A stretch of 64,000 bases of DNA from Amborella trichopoda (lineage: Eukaryota; Streptophyta; Magnoliopsida; Amborellales; Amborellaceae), in assembly GCF_000471905.2 (NCBI RefSeq), contig NW_006497560.1:1373920-1437919 (forward strand), given 5' to 3'. Shown here one piece after another: positions 34,385 to 44,941 of this stretch. Under the pieces are notes generated by a model. It searched no databases, was not told the origin of the DNA, and was given only the letters and a program-made list of their open reading frames with translations. Both the position numbers and the translations under genes were made by a program. The stretch's first letter is position 1. Each line of letters starts with the position of its first letter.

Positions 34385-35280
34385 AGCATCAATATCTGCC
34401 TATGAGATGGGGTGAGGGACAAAATTGTCCTGTGAGGCAAAGGGAATGGGCTGCCTTGGAGGTAAATCATCTGAGTGATGGGAATTTACCTCACGATTAG
34501 CTGATTATCGTGCGGCATCTATGCGATCAATCTTCTCTTCAAATTTATTCACGTGCTTTTCCTGAGAGTCGCTAGGCTCATTCATGACCATTACACTGAC
34601 TGTTTCTCCTAGGAGGTCAGTGTTAATTGCAATTGAGGGTTTCCGAGCTTGACGGGTTGCAGGTGGCAGATCGGTCAGCAAGGGATCAGCATGCCCTGAC
34701 TGGACTCGAGTTCTGTACGCCAATCGCGTAAGGACTGGTTCTCGAGGATCTTGGGACTATGTCTGCTGAGTGGCTGGGTAATCTTCTTCAACACTAACTA
34801 CAATGCAGGGTTCATGGCCTCCTTTTTCAAGCTTCGTCATCTGAAGAGGGTAGAAGGGGTTCAGGCGAAGAAGATCATCAGAGTTGGTTGCCCCAACCGC
34901 CTTGGTCACTTCTTTGGCCAAAGTTTGCATACCTCTATCCCGTTTAGCTTTGAGGTTTTGATGGACCTCGTGCCAGAACTGCGATCGAGACTGCGACAAG
35001 TCAATCCTTCTTGTGCAAGAAAGAGCTGTTTCCATTAAGTGAAGCAATGGGTGTGGGCCAAGAATTGGAATTATCTTGGGCCGAGGAGGATGATGGATTT
35101 GATCTCCCATCAGGTCTTTGCCTCGAGCTCTCCTATGGGCTCAAGAGACATGATCGAGATGATAAGGCTGGTTCCAAATGGTACTCTTGGGTAAGGTCTT
35201 CGAGTACCAAGGTTGGAGATTCTTGCCTAAAGAAGGAGGAGCAAGCAAAAGCAGGGCTGACTCATAAGGACACCTGAGTA
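34385..35280 (-). pseudogene. Tat-A Gag N-terminal region
   Basis: The frames 35,110-34,757 and 34,723-34,505 share a frame with the core downstream. They contain ILGPHPLLHLMETALSCTRR, KEVTKAVGATNSDDLLRLNP, VSVMVMNEPSDSQEKHVNKF and match Tat-B 29,106-28,540. The true start and the 5' leader with its PBS are deleted: within about 120 bp upstream, the sequence passes directly into the interior of the LTR (about 35,398). Confidence 0.65.
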
Positions 35281-35397
35281 GAGGGCGAAGGGTTGTCTGT
35301 GATGGCAACCCGTGTGCGCCCCTTGAAGAAGGATCACGGGTGACTTGGGGGTCAGCCCTGGCTTGAGCAAGTGGTCGGGCTCGAGCAAGTGGTCTGG

Positions 35398-36907
35398 TCT
35401 CAAAAGAAGGAAGACGTCTTACCAGACGATAGGTCTGTCATGTGTGAATGGAGAAAAGAGAGAAGTGCAAGCAAAGAGAAGTGATAAACTAGAGGATGAA
35501 GAGAGAGAGTGAGAGAGATGAGGGAAGGAGAGAGATAGAGATAAGAGAGAAGGAGATATAGCTGGAAAGAGAGAAGAAAGAAGAGATCGAAAGAGATAAA
35601 GATGAGAGAGAAAAGAGGTGGGAGAAGGAGATTAGAGAAAAGAGGAGGAGAGAGAAAGTTACCTTATCGAGAGGTACCGTCCCTTTTCTTCTCTCTCCTC
35701 TCTCTCTCTAAGACTCACCCACCAACTTAAACAATAATTGAAATCTTTATTGAATGATCGAAGGTTTTTTTACAATTAGGTTTAGCATGTTTATATAGAA
35801 TTGAGCCTAAACATGGGTAGATGCCCAAAAACTACCTAAATTGATGATAATTAAAATTTAATTGAATTAAAAGAAATTCGAAAATTGGGTACAAAAGGAT
35901 TGTTTTGCCCCTACCCAACAATGTGTGAAATTCTAGAACAGCCCCTACTGCTGCCCGAGAACTTGCGTGATCTTCTGTGAATGATCCGGGGTTGCTCTGG
36001 TGACCATTTGATCGAAAGATGATTGTTTTCTTGTAGGGCTCGGCATGGCAATAGATTTGATACCAACTTCGAGTTGTGAATTGTGTTTTTAAGCCACGAT
36101 CATGTGACTCGAAATTTTGATGAATCTTGTAAACTTTGGATCGATAGTGTGCTCGTTCCTTGATGTTTTTCTTTGATATCTTCGCTGAATCACATAAAGA
36201 ATGTCGTCATGATCGCGTGGCAACAAACGCTGCTTGATTTCGTGTCTGGATGAAGATTTTGTGGTCTTGAGTTTTTTGCCGGAATCTGAAAATTCGTTGG
36301 CCAAAATTTACAGCAGCGTCGATGCCTCCATTTGTTAAATCCAATTGCTCATCGTACGCGAGGTTCGGACCAGAGATAGCCTCAAACCATACGTACATAA
36401 TGCAATTGGTTTCGGGTCGATAGGGTCTGCGAGCGTCGTAATTTGGAAGCTCGAGCAAGGCGTGCTACTTTAATGGCGATTGTTGTAGGAAGACCTCATG
36501 GGAATAGCGTGCGACTTACCCCTTTTTGGTCTTTTAGCCATAACTTTGTTCTGGAATGCTCGATTAAGCCAAAACTTGAACCAAAGGGGTTTTAGACCGT
36601 GTCAGATCCAACGGCAGAGGTCCCATAGTTGTTTGATGCATTACGAATATAGTTCTAGTTATGGGGTCCGTTCCAGGGTGTAAGAGGCTGATTTTTCTGA
36701 AAATGGGTTCTATGTCTGCGCTGCCTTAGATATGTCAGATTAAGACAAAACTTGGCAGGCGGCCTTTTGGAGTGTTTAGAAAGATTTTGACCTGTTCTGG
36801 GGCAATTATGAGACTGTTTGAAGTTTCATTGTATGTTGAGGCTTTATTGACCTACTTCCTCTCTATTCCACGTCAGGGACCAAGGTGCTAAAAAATGTTT
36901 TCAAACA
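35398..36907 (-). mobile_element. Tat-A 5' LTR, truncated
   Basis: Matches the 3' LTR from about 5,500 to 7,240 ('gaagacgtc..accagaTgataggtc' onward) and ends in TTTCAAACA at 36,907. The first 1.4 kb (plus-strand order), including the U5 end, is missing together with the PBS. AATAAA (35,751-35,746) and a TATATA-type box (about 35,797-35,792) are present on the minus strand. Confidence 0.8.
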
Positions 36908-36912
36908 CTCTA
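36908..36912. repeat. Target-site duplication of Tat-A, right copy (CTCTA)
   Basis: Four of five bases match CTCCA at 4,058-4,062. The copia gag sequence continues directly after it. Confidence 0.75.
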
Positions 36913-37500
36913 CTTTGCCCAAAGTTCATCTTCTCAGATCCCCATGACCTTTCAATAATCAGAAAAATAATAGGTATATGAGAAAGGGGAGAAATTTTAA
37001 AAATAAGAAAAATAAGGTTGAGAAGTGTTTTTACTTTAAAGAAATTGGGAACATCAAGTTTTATCGTCCTAAGCTAAAAAATAAAAATAGGAACAAGAAT
37101 AACAACCCTGTTCAAAATAATCAGAATAAAAGAAAGGACTTGATCTACGTAGTCCTAAAATCAATAGTTGCCGACCATAACTTGAGAAATTGGTGGGTCG
37201 ACTCAGCCTCCACTCAACATGTCTAGAGGACCAAGGACAAATTAACAGAATTGAAGGAGATTGCAGCCGGTAATTAGCGGATTTACTTGGAGGAACAAAT
37301 CTCTTATTGACAGATACATTATATGCACCTAATATGCGGCACAATTTGATTTCTGTCCTTAGGCTAGACGACTGGTCGGGTCACCATTGGGAAGCATTCT
37401 AGAGCATTGATATATGGTGCTAAAGTTGACAATTTATACCGACTAAATATTGATGAAATTTCATCTTTTTTTTGTTATTCTGATGCCTCTTTTGATGCTT
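36913..37500 (+). pseudogene. Ty1/copia Gag zinc knuckle and protease (degraded)
   Basis: Resumes the copia polyprotein after Tat-A. The region FKNKKNKVEKCFYFKEIGNI is the former zinc knuckle; of the CCHC set only the first Cys remains. NWWVDSASTQHV (about 37,190-37,225) is the protease active-site segment, with DSAS where D-S/T-G is usual. Stops follow at 37,224, about 37,276 and beyond. The frame matches the downstream pol pieces up to 39,617. Confidence 0.7.
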
Positions 37501-38570
37501 TTACTTGTATAAATGATTCATATTTATGAAACTTAAGATTAGGATATATCAATAGAGATAAAATGAATCAAATGGTTAAAAGAGGCTTGCTCCCCAATTT
37601 AGGAGAAATTGCGTCCAAAACATGCGAGCCATGTATTTCTAGTAAATTAACTAAGAAACCTTTCTCTAAAGGGAAAAGGTCCAGTAAACTACTTAGTATT
37701 GTTCACTCTGATATACGTAACCCATTAAATGTAAAAATACATAGAGGTATGGAATATTTCATAACATTTGTAGATGATTATTCACGTTATGGATATGTAT
37801 ACCTAATCAGTAAAAAGTAAGATGCTTTAGTAACATTTAAAGGATATAACGCTGAGGTAGAAAATCAGTGCGGTAGACATTGTAAAATTCTTTCAACAGA
37901 TAGAGGAGGTGAATATTGCTCCACCTTGTTTATCGAATTTTGTAAGGAGCATGTTATAAGTCACCAAACAACCATGCCATATACACCACACCAAAATGGT
38001 GTAGCTGAAAGGAGAAATAAAACTCTAATGGACATGGTTAGGTCCATGATGAGCCATTCAAATTTATCAGCTCAATTTTTGGGTGAGGCTCTTAACACTG
38101 CAATGTATATTATTAATCATGTCCCAACTAAATCTATAGACTTGACCCCATATGAATTATGGACAGATAGGAAACTTGACCTTACTATCTTGAAAGTTTT
38201 GGGTTATTGGGCACATGTGATTATACCACCACAAAATAGAGATAAATTATAAAGTAAAACTATAAAATGCTCTTTTATAGGCCATTCAAAAATTTCTAAG
38301 GGGTATAGATTCTGTAACTATGATACTAGATCATTAATAGAGAGTTGTGATGCTTATTTCTTAAAAAATATAGATGATGAAAATATTTTAAATAAACCTC
38401 TTGACTTATATGAAATTGATAAAGATAAGGGTCAGGAAGACCCTGTTTCTCAGACTCCCTCTACATTTGGTGGGAATGATTCAATTGAATCAAGTATGCC
38501 AGACATGCTTAAAAGAACTAGAGCCCCACGTACGCCTTTAGAATAATTTTATATATTTATGAATGAAGAC
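37501..38570 (+). pseudogene. Ty1/copia integrase (degraded)
   Basis: The gag-pre-integrase zinc region reads LRLGYINRDKM...CEPCISSK: both Cys are present, but the two zinc His positions are Asn and Tyr. The catalytic core keeps all three acids: Asp in IVHSDIRNP (in 37,563-37,820), Asp in LSTDRGGEY (about 37,895) and Glu in GVAERRNKT (in 37,926-38,252). The C-terminal part with KVLGYWAHVIIPPQ, CSFIGHSKISKGYRFCNYDT follows, with a stop at 38,250. All pieces share one frame, so damage is by point mutation. Copia order (integrase before RT) is confirmed. Confidence 0.85.
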
Positions 38571-39620
38571 ATTTATTCTTCAATGAGTGAGGATACAATA
38601 GACGAACCTTGAAGCTACAGTGAAGCTATTAGCTCACATGACTCAGCTGAGTAGACTCAAGCTATGAATGATGAACTTGATTCTATTAAAAGAAATCAAG
38701 TTTGGGCGTTGGTTGACCTCCTTAAAGATAGAAAAGTCATAGGCTGTAAATGGGTCCTAAAGAAAAATCTTAATGCAAATGGATCCACTGATGAATATAA
38801 AGCTAGGTTAGTAGCTAAAGGATTTACCCAAAGAGAGGGTATAGATTATGTGGAAACTTATTCTCCTGTAGTAAAATTTTCATCTATTAGAATCATCCTA
38901 TCATTAGTTGTATATTATGATCTAGAATTATTTCAGATGGATGTCAAAACAACTTTCTTAAATGGAGAATTAAAGGAAGATATATACATGAAACAACTAG
39001 AAGGATATGTAATTCAAGGCCAAGACGACAAAGTATATAAACTTAAGAAATCTTTATATGGTCTAAAACAATATTCTAGGCAATGGTATTTTACTTTTCA
39101 TAACGCAATCACTGAAATTGGTAATATCCCCAATAGGTTAGACCATTGTGTATTTGTCTGGAAAAGTAGGAGAAATTTTGTTATATTGTCACTATATGTG
39201 GATGATATTTGGATAGGTGGTAATGATATTGGCATGATTAACCATACCAAATCATGACTAAGTTTTCACTTTGAGATGAAAGATATAGGAGAAGCCTCAT
39301 ATGTACTGAGCATTAAGATAACAAGAGATAGAAGTTCAAGACTTCTATATTTATCTCAAGAAAATTATCTAGAAAGTATTTTAAAGAGATTTATGATGGA
39401 AAATTGCAATCCCATAGATACACCAGTTTTTAAAGGCTTAAAATTGTCCAAGAAAATGTGTCCATTAAATAATAGTGACAAAGCTGAAATGGAAAGAATT
39501 CCATATGCTCAAGCTATAAGATGCATAAATTATGCCATGTTGTGTATAAGACCTAATTTGAGTCACGCATATGATATTGTAAGTAGATTTCAGAGTAATC
39601 CTATGATGGTTCATTAGCAA
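38571..39620 (+). pseudogene. Ty1/copia reverse transcriptase (degraded)
   Basis: The open frames 38,664-39,257 and 39,276-39,617 share one frame. Visible motifs are NQVWALVDL, GCKWVLKKN, ARLVAKGFTQREGIDYVETY, the catalytic Asp93 in FQMDVKTTFLNGEL, SLYGLKQYSRQWY, the YVDD box at residues 178-181 (YVDDIWIGG) and, in the second piece, SQENYLESILKRF and RFQSNPMM. Stops at about 38,610, 38,652, 39,255 and 39,615 fall where plant copia proteins usually have Trp. The catalytic residues are preserved. RT copies the element RNA to cDNA. Confidence 0.9.
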
Positions 39621-40164
39621 ATCGTAAATATGATACTCAGATATATTCAAAAAGTAAAATTACAAGTTGTGCTTCCAAGCTGATAACTTAGAGGTTACTG
39701 GGTACTCTGATGCAGATTTTACAGAAGACCTAGATGATAGATAATCAACCTCAAGATTTGTATTCCTCTTTGGCGGTAGATATGTTTTTTGGTTTAGCAC
39801 GAAACAAGGTTGTGTAGCTCGGTATACTATGGAAGCTGAGTATATTGCTTGTAGCATTGCTACAACTTATGTCGTCTAGATTAAACACTTCATAAATGAT
39901 TTGAAGCTGGATATAGCCGACAGACCAGTTAAATTTTTTTGTGATAATCAAGCTGCTATCTCATCAATTAGAAATGGAGCATATAATTCTAAGGGTAAGT
40001 ATATTGAAATTGATTATCATTATATTTATGATATTATTGGAAATAATGAAACAATTGTAAGTTATTTGCCATCTTCAAATATGATTGTAGACTCTTTAAG
40101 AAAGGAATTTAGTGCAGAAATATTATCAAAGCATGTATCTTTAATAGGACTTAAAAATATTTAA
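39621..40164 (+). pseudogene. Ty1/copia RNase H and C terminus (degraded, frameshifted)
   Basis: The connection LRYIQKVKLQ is followed by a +1 shift before 39,901. Earlier pieces such as GYSDADF- and EAEYIACS-like words (about 39,695-39,860) are recognisable across frames. The open frame 39,901-40,164 has KFFCDNQAAISSIRNGAYNS, KYIEIDYHYIYDII and VSYLPSSNMIVDSLRKEF, the usual RNase H C-terminal half of copia elements, and ends in a stop at 40,162. Confidence 0.8.
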
Positions 40165-40370
40165 GTCAGGAACTCCCAAATGAGATATTTCTTTTGATGT
40201 CTTGATCATGAGAGGAAAAGCCGCATTAGCGTGAAAAACCCCATAATATGACTTTGGATATTTTTTTTATGAGATGTATAACTCCACTAGCGTGAAAAGC
40301 CTCATGGCAATGATATGCTCATAAATGTTAGATCACTAAGTGATATTGTTTCAATATACCTACCCCTCAT

Positions 40371-40385
40371 GGCCAAGTGGGAGAA
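40371..40385 (+). other. Copia polypurine tract
   Basis: GGCCAAGTGGGAGAA lies immediately before the LTR start, matching the AAGTGGGAGA-type PPT common in plant copia elements. Confidence 0.75.
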
Positions 40386-40751
40386 TTTTGACACGTATGG
40401 GTGGCCATGGGGCCCTCAAATATTTCTCTCGTTATCTTAAAGTCTATGTTTATCACTAAAATAGGGAGGCTTCTTAGAGAGAGAAAGTGTCGTTATCTAA
40501 TGGGTAAAAAATGACCACCCCCATCCCAGGATTATAGGGTCACGTTTCTCAGAGTTTTAAGGAGAAAGCCGAATGTTGGAGAACATCCTCCATCCTCTAT
40601 AACTAGGCCTTTCATGGCCATGGAGAGGTGCCAACAGAGAAGCTTGAGTTCTCATTGTTTTGGAAACACTCCACTCTGTGATCCTCAGTCTCACGACACT
40701 ACCCTTAATCCTGGGAATTTAGGGATCCATCTCTTCCCTCATAATCCGACA
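40386..40751 (+). mobile_element. Copia 3' LTR (about 365 bp)
   Basis: Begins after the PPT (TTTTGACACG; the first TG may be decayed or start at 40,389) and ends at CCGACA. It contains CTATAACT at about 40,598 as a weak TATA candidate. No 5' LTR is in the window for comparison, so the right boundary is approximate. Confidence 0.55.
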
Positions 40752-40828
40752 GTTTTTTACTCAAATGATTAGAGTCAAGGAGAGCATGGCATCGATGATG
40801 ACGACGTTGCCTCAAATGCTAATGTTGG

Positions 40829-40853
40829 TGATGATGATGATGATGACGACGAC

Positions 40854-40903
<50 letters not shown>

Positions 40904-40905
40904 CA
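40829..40905. repeat. GAT/GAC trinucleotide microsatellite
   Basis: About 25 GAT/GAC triplets, nearly uninterrupted. Confidence 0.95.
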
Positions 40906-41134
40906 ATGATAATAATGTGGCCTCAAAAGTTTATAGTCATTATGGTGGCAATGGTGATATTTTTTAACCAAATAGTTACAATCCCTACAATGCCCAATGT
41001 GAGCACAACGATGATTTTAATGGTGATTATGATTACCATGGCATTGAGGGCCATTACATTTATAATAATTTCGGCAATGATTATGAGGGTGTTGCGGCCG
41101 ATTACTTTGACCCTGATCGTGACTGTGGCTTTTA

Positions 41135-41240
41135 TAGTGACCCTTACTCAGATGGTGACTATGGTGTTTATAGTGATTTTTACTCAGATGGTGACTATGG
41201 TGTTTACAATGATTTTTACTCAGATAGTGACTATGGTTTT
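41135..41240. repeat. 36-bp tandem repeat, about three copies
   Basis: 'tactcagatggtgactatgg' plus 'tgtttatagtgattttt', in frame (12 codons per unit) within the acidic frame. Confidence 0.8.
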
Positions 41241-41363
41241 AGTTATCTACCGCGACCTAATCATGGAGTTAGAATTGATGATATGATAAGTATGGCACAT
41301 GGATTCTCATATAAAGTCAGATGGTTAATGCAAATGGCTGACATTTGTGCTGATTTGAGCTAA

Positions 41364-42430
41364 CAATGGATGCTGATTTTGTTTGAGGTCATCAGTTTTT
41401 AAGGATCGGATATAGTATGTTCTTAGAAATAATGTATTCTTAGAAATGAAAATGTTTGTGAAGTGATTTTCTAGTTTGGACATCGTTTTGATTGATTGTT
41501 TTAGGCGGTGTTTGAAAAATCGGTGATCAGGATCAGAAGTGGTCGATTCGAATTGAGAATCGGTCAGAATGATTTGGATCTCCTAAAATATTGGGATCTG
41601 GCTGGTTCCTCTTATGAACTAGCTGGTTCCTCTTATGAACTAGTTGGTTCTAGCCACTTCTCTAGTATAATCGGCACATGAAACCAGACCATACTATTGT
41701 GAACAGGCCACGTTTTAAAAAAGAAATTTAATTGTGAACCAACCCCTTCTCAAAAAAAAAAATTCCTTCTTTTTTTAAGGAGAAAGGTATGGGGGACATT
41801 ATTTGGGAATTGCTCTTTATATTTTTAAATTTTTTTTTTCTAGGAATTAATTTTTTTATTTTTTATAGAGTATTATAGTTGAATGTCATGGAAGTTTGTG
41901 TACATAGGAAGCTCTCATACATGTGTGCTACGATCCCTCTTGCCCCTTCACGCTCTTCTTGTTTTGGACGCGGTTAGCATGTCGGTAGTCTGCATATTGT
42001 AGAAATGTGGGCTTGGTAATAAATATATTTTTTAAATATAATTTGATCCTAATTTTTAGAGAACATAAAATCTTTAACATGGAAATCATGAATATGGAAA
42101 AAACAAATATGAAAACAAAATATAATAGGTATATTAAAAAAACATATGGATCGTTAGTTACAATTATTTTTAGATGGACCACCTATTTGCATCCATCTTT
42201 TAGATGGATGCTTTATACCTTTGGACCGCATATTGTAGAAATGCGGTCTAGCCTGCATGAAACAATTGTTCTTTAGTCTTACGCCATGATCCACTACCAA
42301 TGTGGGCCCAAGCAATAAGAGAGAGGAGAGATAAATAATGCGAGAAAGAGGTAAGTAATGCAAATAGGGAATGAGTGAGAGAATAGAGCATTAATTGGTA
42401 TTAATTTAAGGGAAATAAAAAGAGGGAGAT
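41364..42430. other. AT-rich non-coding sequence without recognised gene
   Basis: No convincing coding frame. Visible items are about three copies of a 22-24-bp repeat 'ctggttcctcttatgaacta' (41,605-41,650), two direct copies of 'gcatattgtagaaatg' (41,992 and 42,228), and a perfect hairpin GCATCCATC/GATGGATGC (42,189-42,211). These could be remnants of a small DNA transposon, but no target duplication or paired terminal repeats could be defined. Confidence 0.5.
42189..42211. repeat. Perfect 9-bp inverted repeat (hairpin)
   Basis: GCATCCATC, 5-base loop, GATGGATGC. Confidence 0.8.
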
Positions 42431-42433
42431 ATA

Positions 42434-42852
42434 TCTATACTATATTATTAAGCAAGAGTTAAAGGGTGGACACATGCCGCAAGAATAAGAAGGGGCTCTA
42501 ATGCTATAGAGATTATATGATAGGTGACCCTATTGTGTACGTCACATTCCCTTTCGTTAGAAGAGGAGAGAGAAAGGAAGAGATTTCATACTGATCTTTT
42601 AGAGAGAGAGAGAAAGGAAAGTATACAGATTCTTTTATGGATTTGGATGGTCTTGCCATTTTTAAGCAAAGCAAAAGAGAACTAAGATATTTTCAGAGAA
42701 AGATGAGAGGGAGACTCACGTATGGAATAGCAGGAGAGACTCACAAAAGTATCTAACATTATCCTAGATAAAATTAAGGGGATTTGACGGTGGATAGAGA
42801 TTTAGAAATTTTAGAAGTAAATCTGATTTCTCTCTTATAGCTCTCCCCACAT

Positions 42853-42883
<31 letters not shown>

Positions 42884-43154
42884 CCTCTCCCCCAACTCCA
42901 AGACATCCTCTCTCTTTTATCTCTTCTCCACGTCCTCTCTCTCTCTCTTTCATTACCTCTCTCTCTTTCTCCTCTCTCTCTCTCCATGACTACATCTATC
43001 TCAACCTTTCTTTTTCATCTCTCTTTTTCTTTTTAACTTCTTTATTTGTTTATTCCTATAAGATTTTGTATTTTTTATTTATGATATTTTAGTTAATGAG
43101 TGGTGTTCACATTTGAACATATGAGGTAAATTGAGCAAGAAGCCAACAACAAGT
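42434..43154. other. Possible Helitron 5' end followed by CT-rich sequence
   Basis: TCTATACTATATTATTAAGC at 42,434, preceded by A, resembles the 5' ends of plant Helitrons (TC start inserted after A). The stretch continues with purine-rich and CT-rich tracts. No clear 3' hairpin plus CTRR-T end was found before the LTR remnant at 43,155, so this is tentative. No gene seen. Confidence 0.3.
42831..42990. repeat. CT-rich low-complexity tract
   Basis: (TC)n and (CTTT)n interspersed over about 160 bp. Confidence 0.85.
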
Positions 43155-43585
43155 TGGGTTAGGAGTCTCGATTTCTCCCTCCAGGTTGGGTTGAGCTGGT
43201 GGTGTGGTTCCGGGTTTGAGATGGACCCAGGGCTTGAGATTTCTCACTCGGGAACCCTTTTAGATCACTTTGGAATGCCTCCCTGACATGTGGCTGGTTC
43301 GGAATCACTTCCCTTGACCTATTTTCTTCTTACCTGCAAAACACACACACATTAAAGTACAGACAAGTGGGTCTAAGGACCCCACCTTTTCATAGGGTGA
43401 AAACACACATGCATGTGTGCTCGAGGAGTAGTGAAAGAAATAACATAAAAGAGTCAATGTCAATTTGACAGCCTTACAGCGTCTTCTTAACGAGGGACTT
43501 TTAGTAAGTCTTACAGTAAAGAAAGAAATAAAGGGATGAGATAGAGAAAATGACAGAGAAAAGAAAGAAGAGCTTAAAGGCTAAT
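43155..43585 (-). mobile_element. LTR remnant (Tat-like), interrupted by Tat-C
   Basis: Starts TGGGTTAGGAGTCTCG, a diverged form of the TGGTTAGGTGCCTCG end, and keeps 'gctggttcggaatc(g/a)c' with 'cccttgacct', found about 230-260 bp into the Tat-A, Tat-B and Tat-D LTRs. It is cut at 43,585 by Tat-C. The mixed purine-rich sequence at 60,494-60,700 is the likely continuation. Confidence 0.6.
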
Positions 43586-44866
43586 TGTTGAAAGATATTT
43601 TTACCATCATAGGGCCCCCGCTCAATGGAAGCCTAGAAAATAGTGGAAATCCTGATAGTCTCAGAATGGCCCCAGAACTGGTCAAGATCTTCATGAGGAC
43701 TCTCAAAGGTCTCCAACTAAGTTTCGTCACATTCTGACATGTCTAAGGCAGTACAAACTGATAAACAGTTCTGGCAGAATTAGCCTCTAGCACCCTGAAA
43801 TGGACCCCTATAACAAGAGCTACATTTTAGGTATCTCAATATGATGTGGGACCACCACCATTTGATCCGGAACAGTTGAAAACCCCCATGGTCAAATTTT
43901 AGCTTAAGCGGACACTCCAAGAAGAAGTTAGGCAAAAGAACAAAACAGGAGGAGCCCCACGCTATTCCAGTGCGGCCACCCTGTAACTTCACCCCATTAA
44001 AGTGACAATCATGAACAGTGACTTTTGACTCTCATATATCGCCCGTCCCTATTTAGATCGCTCTCAAATTTGGTGAGCATGTTCATCTTGTCAAGGTAAG
44101 AATTTCGATATGTGGCACACCCTGCGAGGACCCCTGAGCATGAAGAAAAGCTAGAGAGAAGTTGCTGATCCGTTAAGAAAGTGCAAAAAGTTCAGCAGCA
44201 TCGTGCCTCGCTTGAGTGGAAAATTCACACTGCTCGCGACCTAGATTGACGTGAAACCAATTCTATCACATGCGTAAGGTCTCAGGCTATCTTGGACCTG
44301 AACCTCGTACATGATGAACAGTAAGATTCTGCACACGAACCCGATGAATTGACTGCAAATTTCATCGCCGAAATTCCAGATTCCAACAAAAATTTCAAAG
44401 TTACAAAATCTTCGTCCGAGCATAGAATAGAGCTGCGTTTGTTGCCTCACGATAGTGATGGAATACTCAGTGTGATCCAGTGAAGAAATCACAGAAAAAC
44501 ATCAAGGAACAAGCACACTATCGATCCAAAGTTTCAAGATTCATTAAAATTTCATGTCATATGACCGTGCCCTAAAAACACGATCCATGATTAAAAGTTG
44601 GTATCAAATCGATCGCGATGCCGAGCCTTACAAGAAAAAAATCATCTTTTGATCAACCAAGCATCAGAACAACCCCGAATCATCCATGAAAAATCATGCA
44701 TGTTTTAGGGCAACATAGGGACTGTTATGGAATTTTACAAATTGTTAAGAAGGGGCAAAGCTGTCATTTTGCACCCTATTTTCTAATTTCTTTTAATTCA
44801 ATTAAATCTTAATTTCTAGCAATTAGGTTTAATTTTGATCAATCTACCCATGTTTGGGGCAAATTC

Positions 44867-44874
44867 TATATATA
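44867..44874 (+). promoter_or_regulatory. Tat-C 5' LTR TATA box
   Basis: TATATATA, conserved in the 3' LTR at 58,968-58,975, about 62 bp before AATAAA. Confidence 0.65.
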
Positions 44875-44935
44875 CCACGTACAATCATTGTACACACAAA
44901 GACTCAACCCTTTGCAAAAGAGAGAGATTTTACTG

Positions 44936-44941
44936 AATAAA
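44936..44941 (+). terminator. Tat-C 5' LTR poly(A) signal
   Basis: AATAAA, conserved at 59,035-59,040 in the 3' LTR, where it would end the genomic transcript. Confidence 0.55.

Larger units (their letters stand above)
4063..36907 (-). mobile_element. Tat-A: Ty3/gypsy Tat-lineage element, full span including nested Tat-B
   Basis: Reading on the minus strand the order is: truncated 5' LTR (36,907 to about 35,398), gag (35,280-32,889, then 15,427-14,958), RT C-terminal part and RNase H (14,372-13,615), second RNase H (13,614-13,084), integrase (about 12,700-11,533), 3' UTR (11,532-7,241) and 3' LTR (7,240-4,063). The second RNase H places it in the Tat lineage. Without the 17.5-kb Tat-B insertion the element is about 15.4 kb. 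It is inactive: the 5' LTR end and PBS are deleted, the N-terminal RT is missing and integrase is mutated. Its LTRs end in CAAACA and are a distinct subfamily from those of Tat-B and Tat-D, which end in CCAACA. Confidence 0.85.
40773..41363 (+). pseudogene. Broken acidic Asp/Tyr-rich reading frame of unknown origin
   Basis: The frame is open 40,773-40,964, stopped by TAA at 40,965, then open again to TAA 41,361. The first part is HGIDDDDVASNANVG followed by a poly-Asp run encoded by the GAT microsatellite. The second part (131 codons) has NGDYDYHGIEGHYIYNNFGN, three 12-residue repeats of the type YSDGDYGVYSDF, then a non-repetitive tail with RIDDMISMAHGF and KVRWLMQMADICADLS. Codon periodicity in the repeat (36-bp units) and a normal C-terminal tail suggest a once-real exon, perhaps of a host gene beside or into which the copia element inserted. 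I recognise no family. The Met-rich frame that overlaps it is only another reading of the same microsatellite. Confidence 0.35.

Noticed and set aside
40765..41286. Met-rich 173-codon frame
   Set aside because: It is the ATG reading of the GAT microsatellite; the Asp-reading frame has in-frame repeats and a better tail.
41504..41760. Possible hAT or MITE start (GGCGGTGTTTG)
   Set aside because: No matching inverted end or target duplication found downstream.
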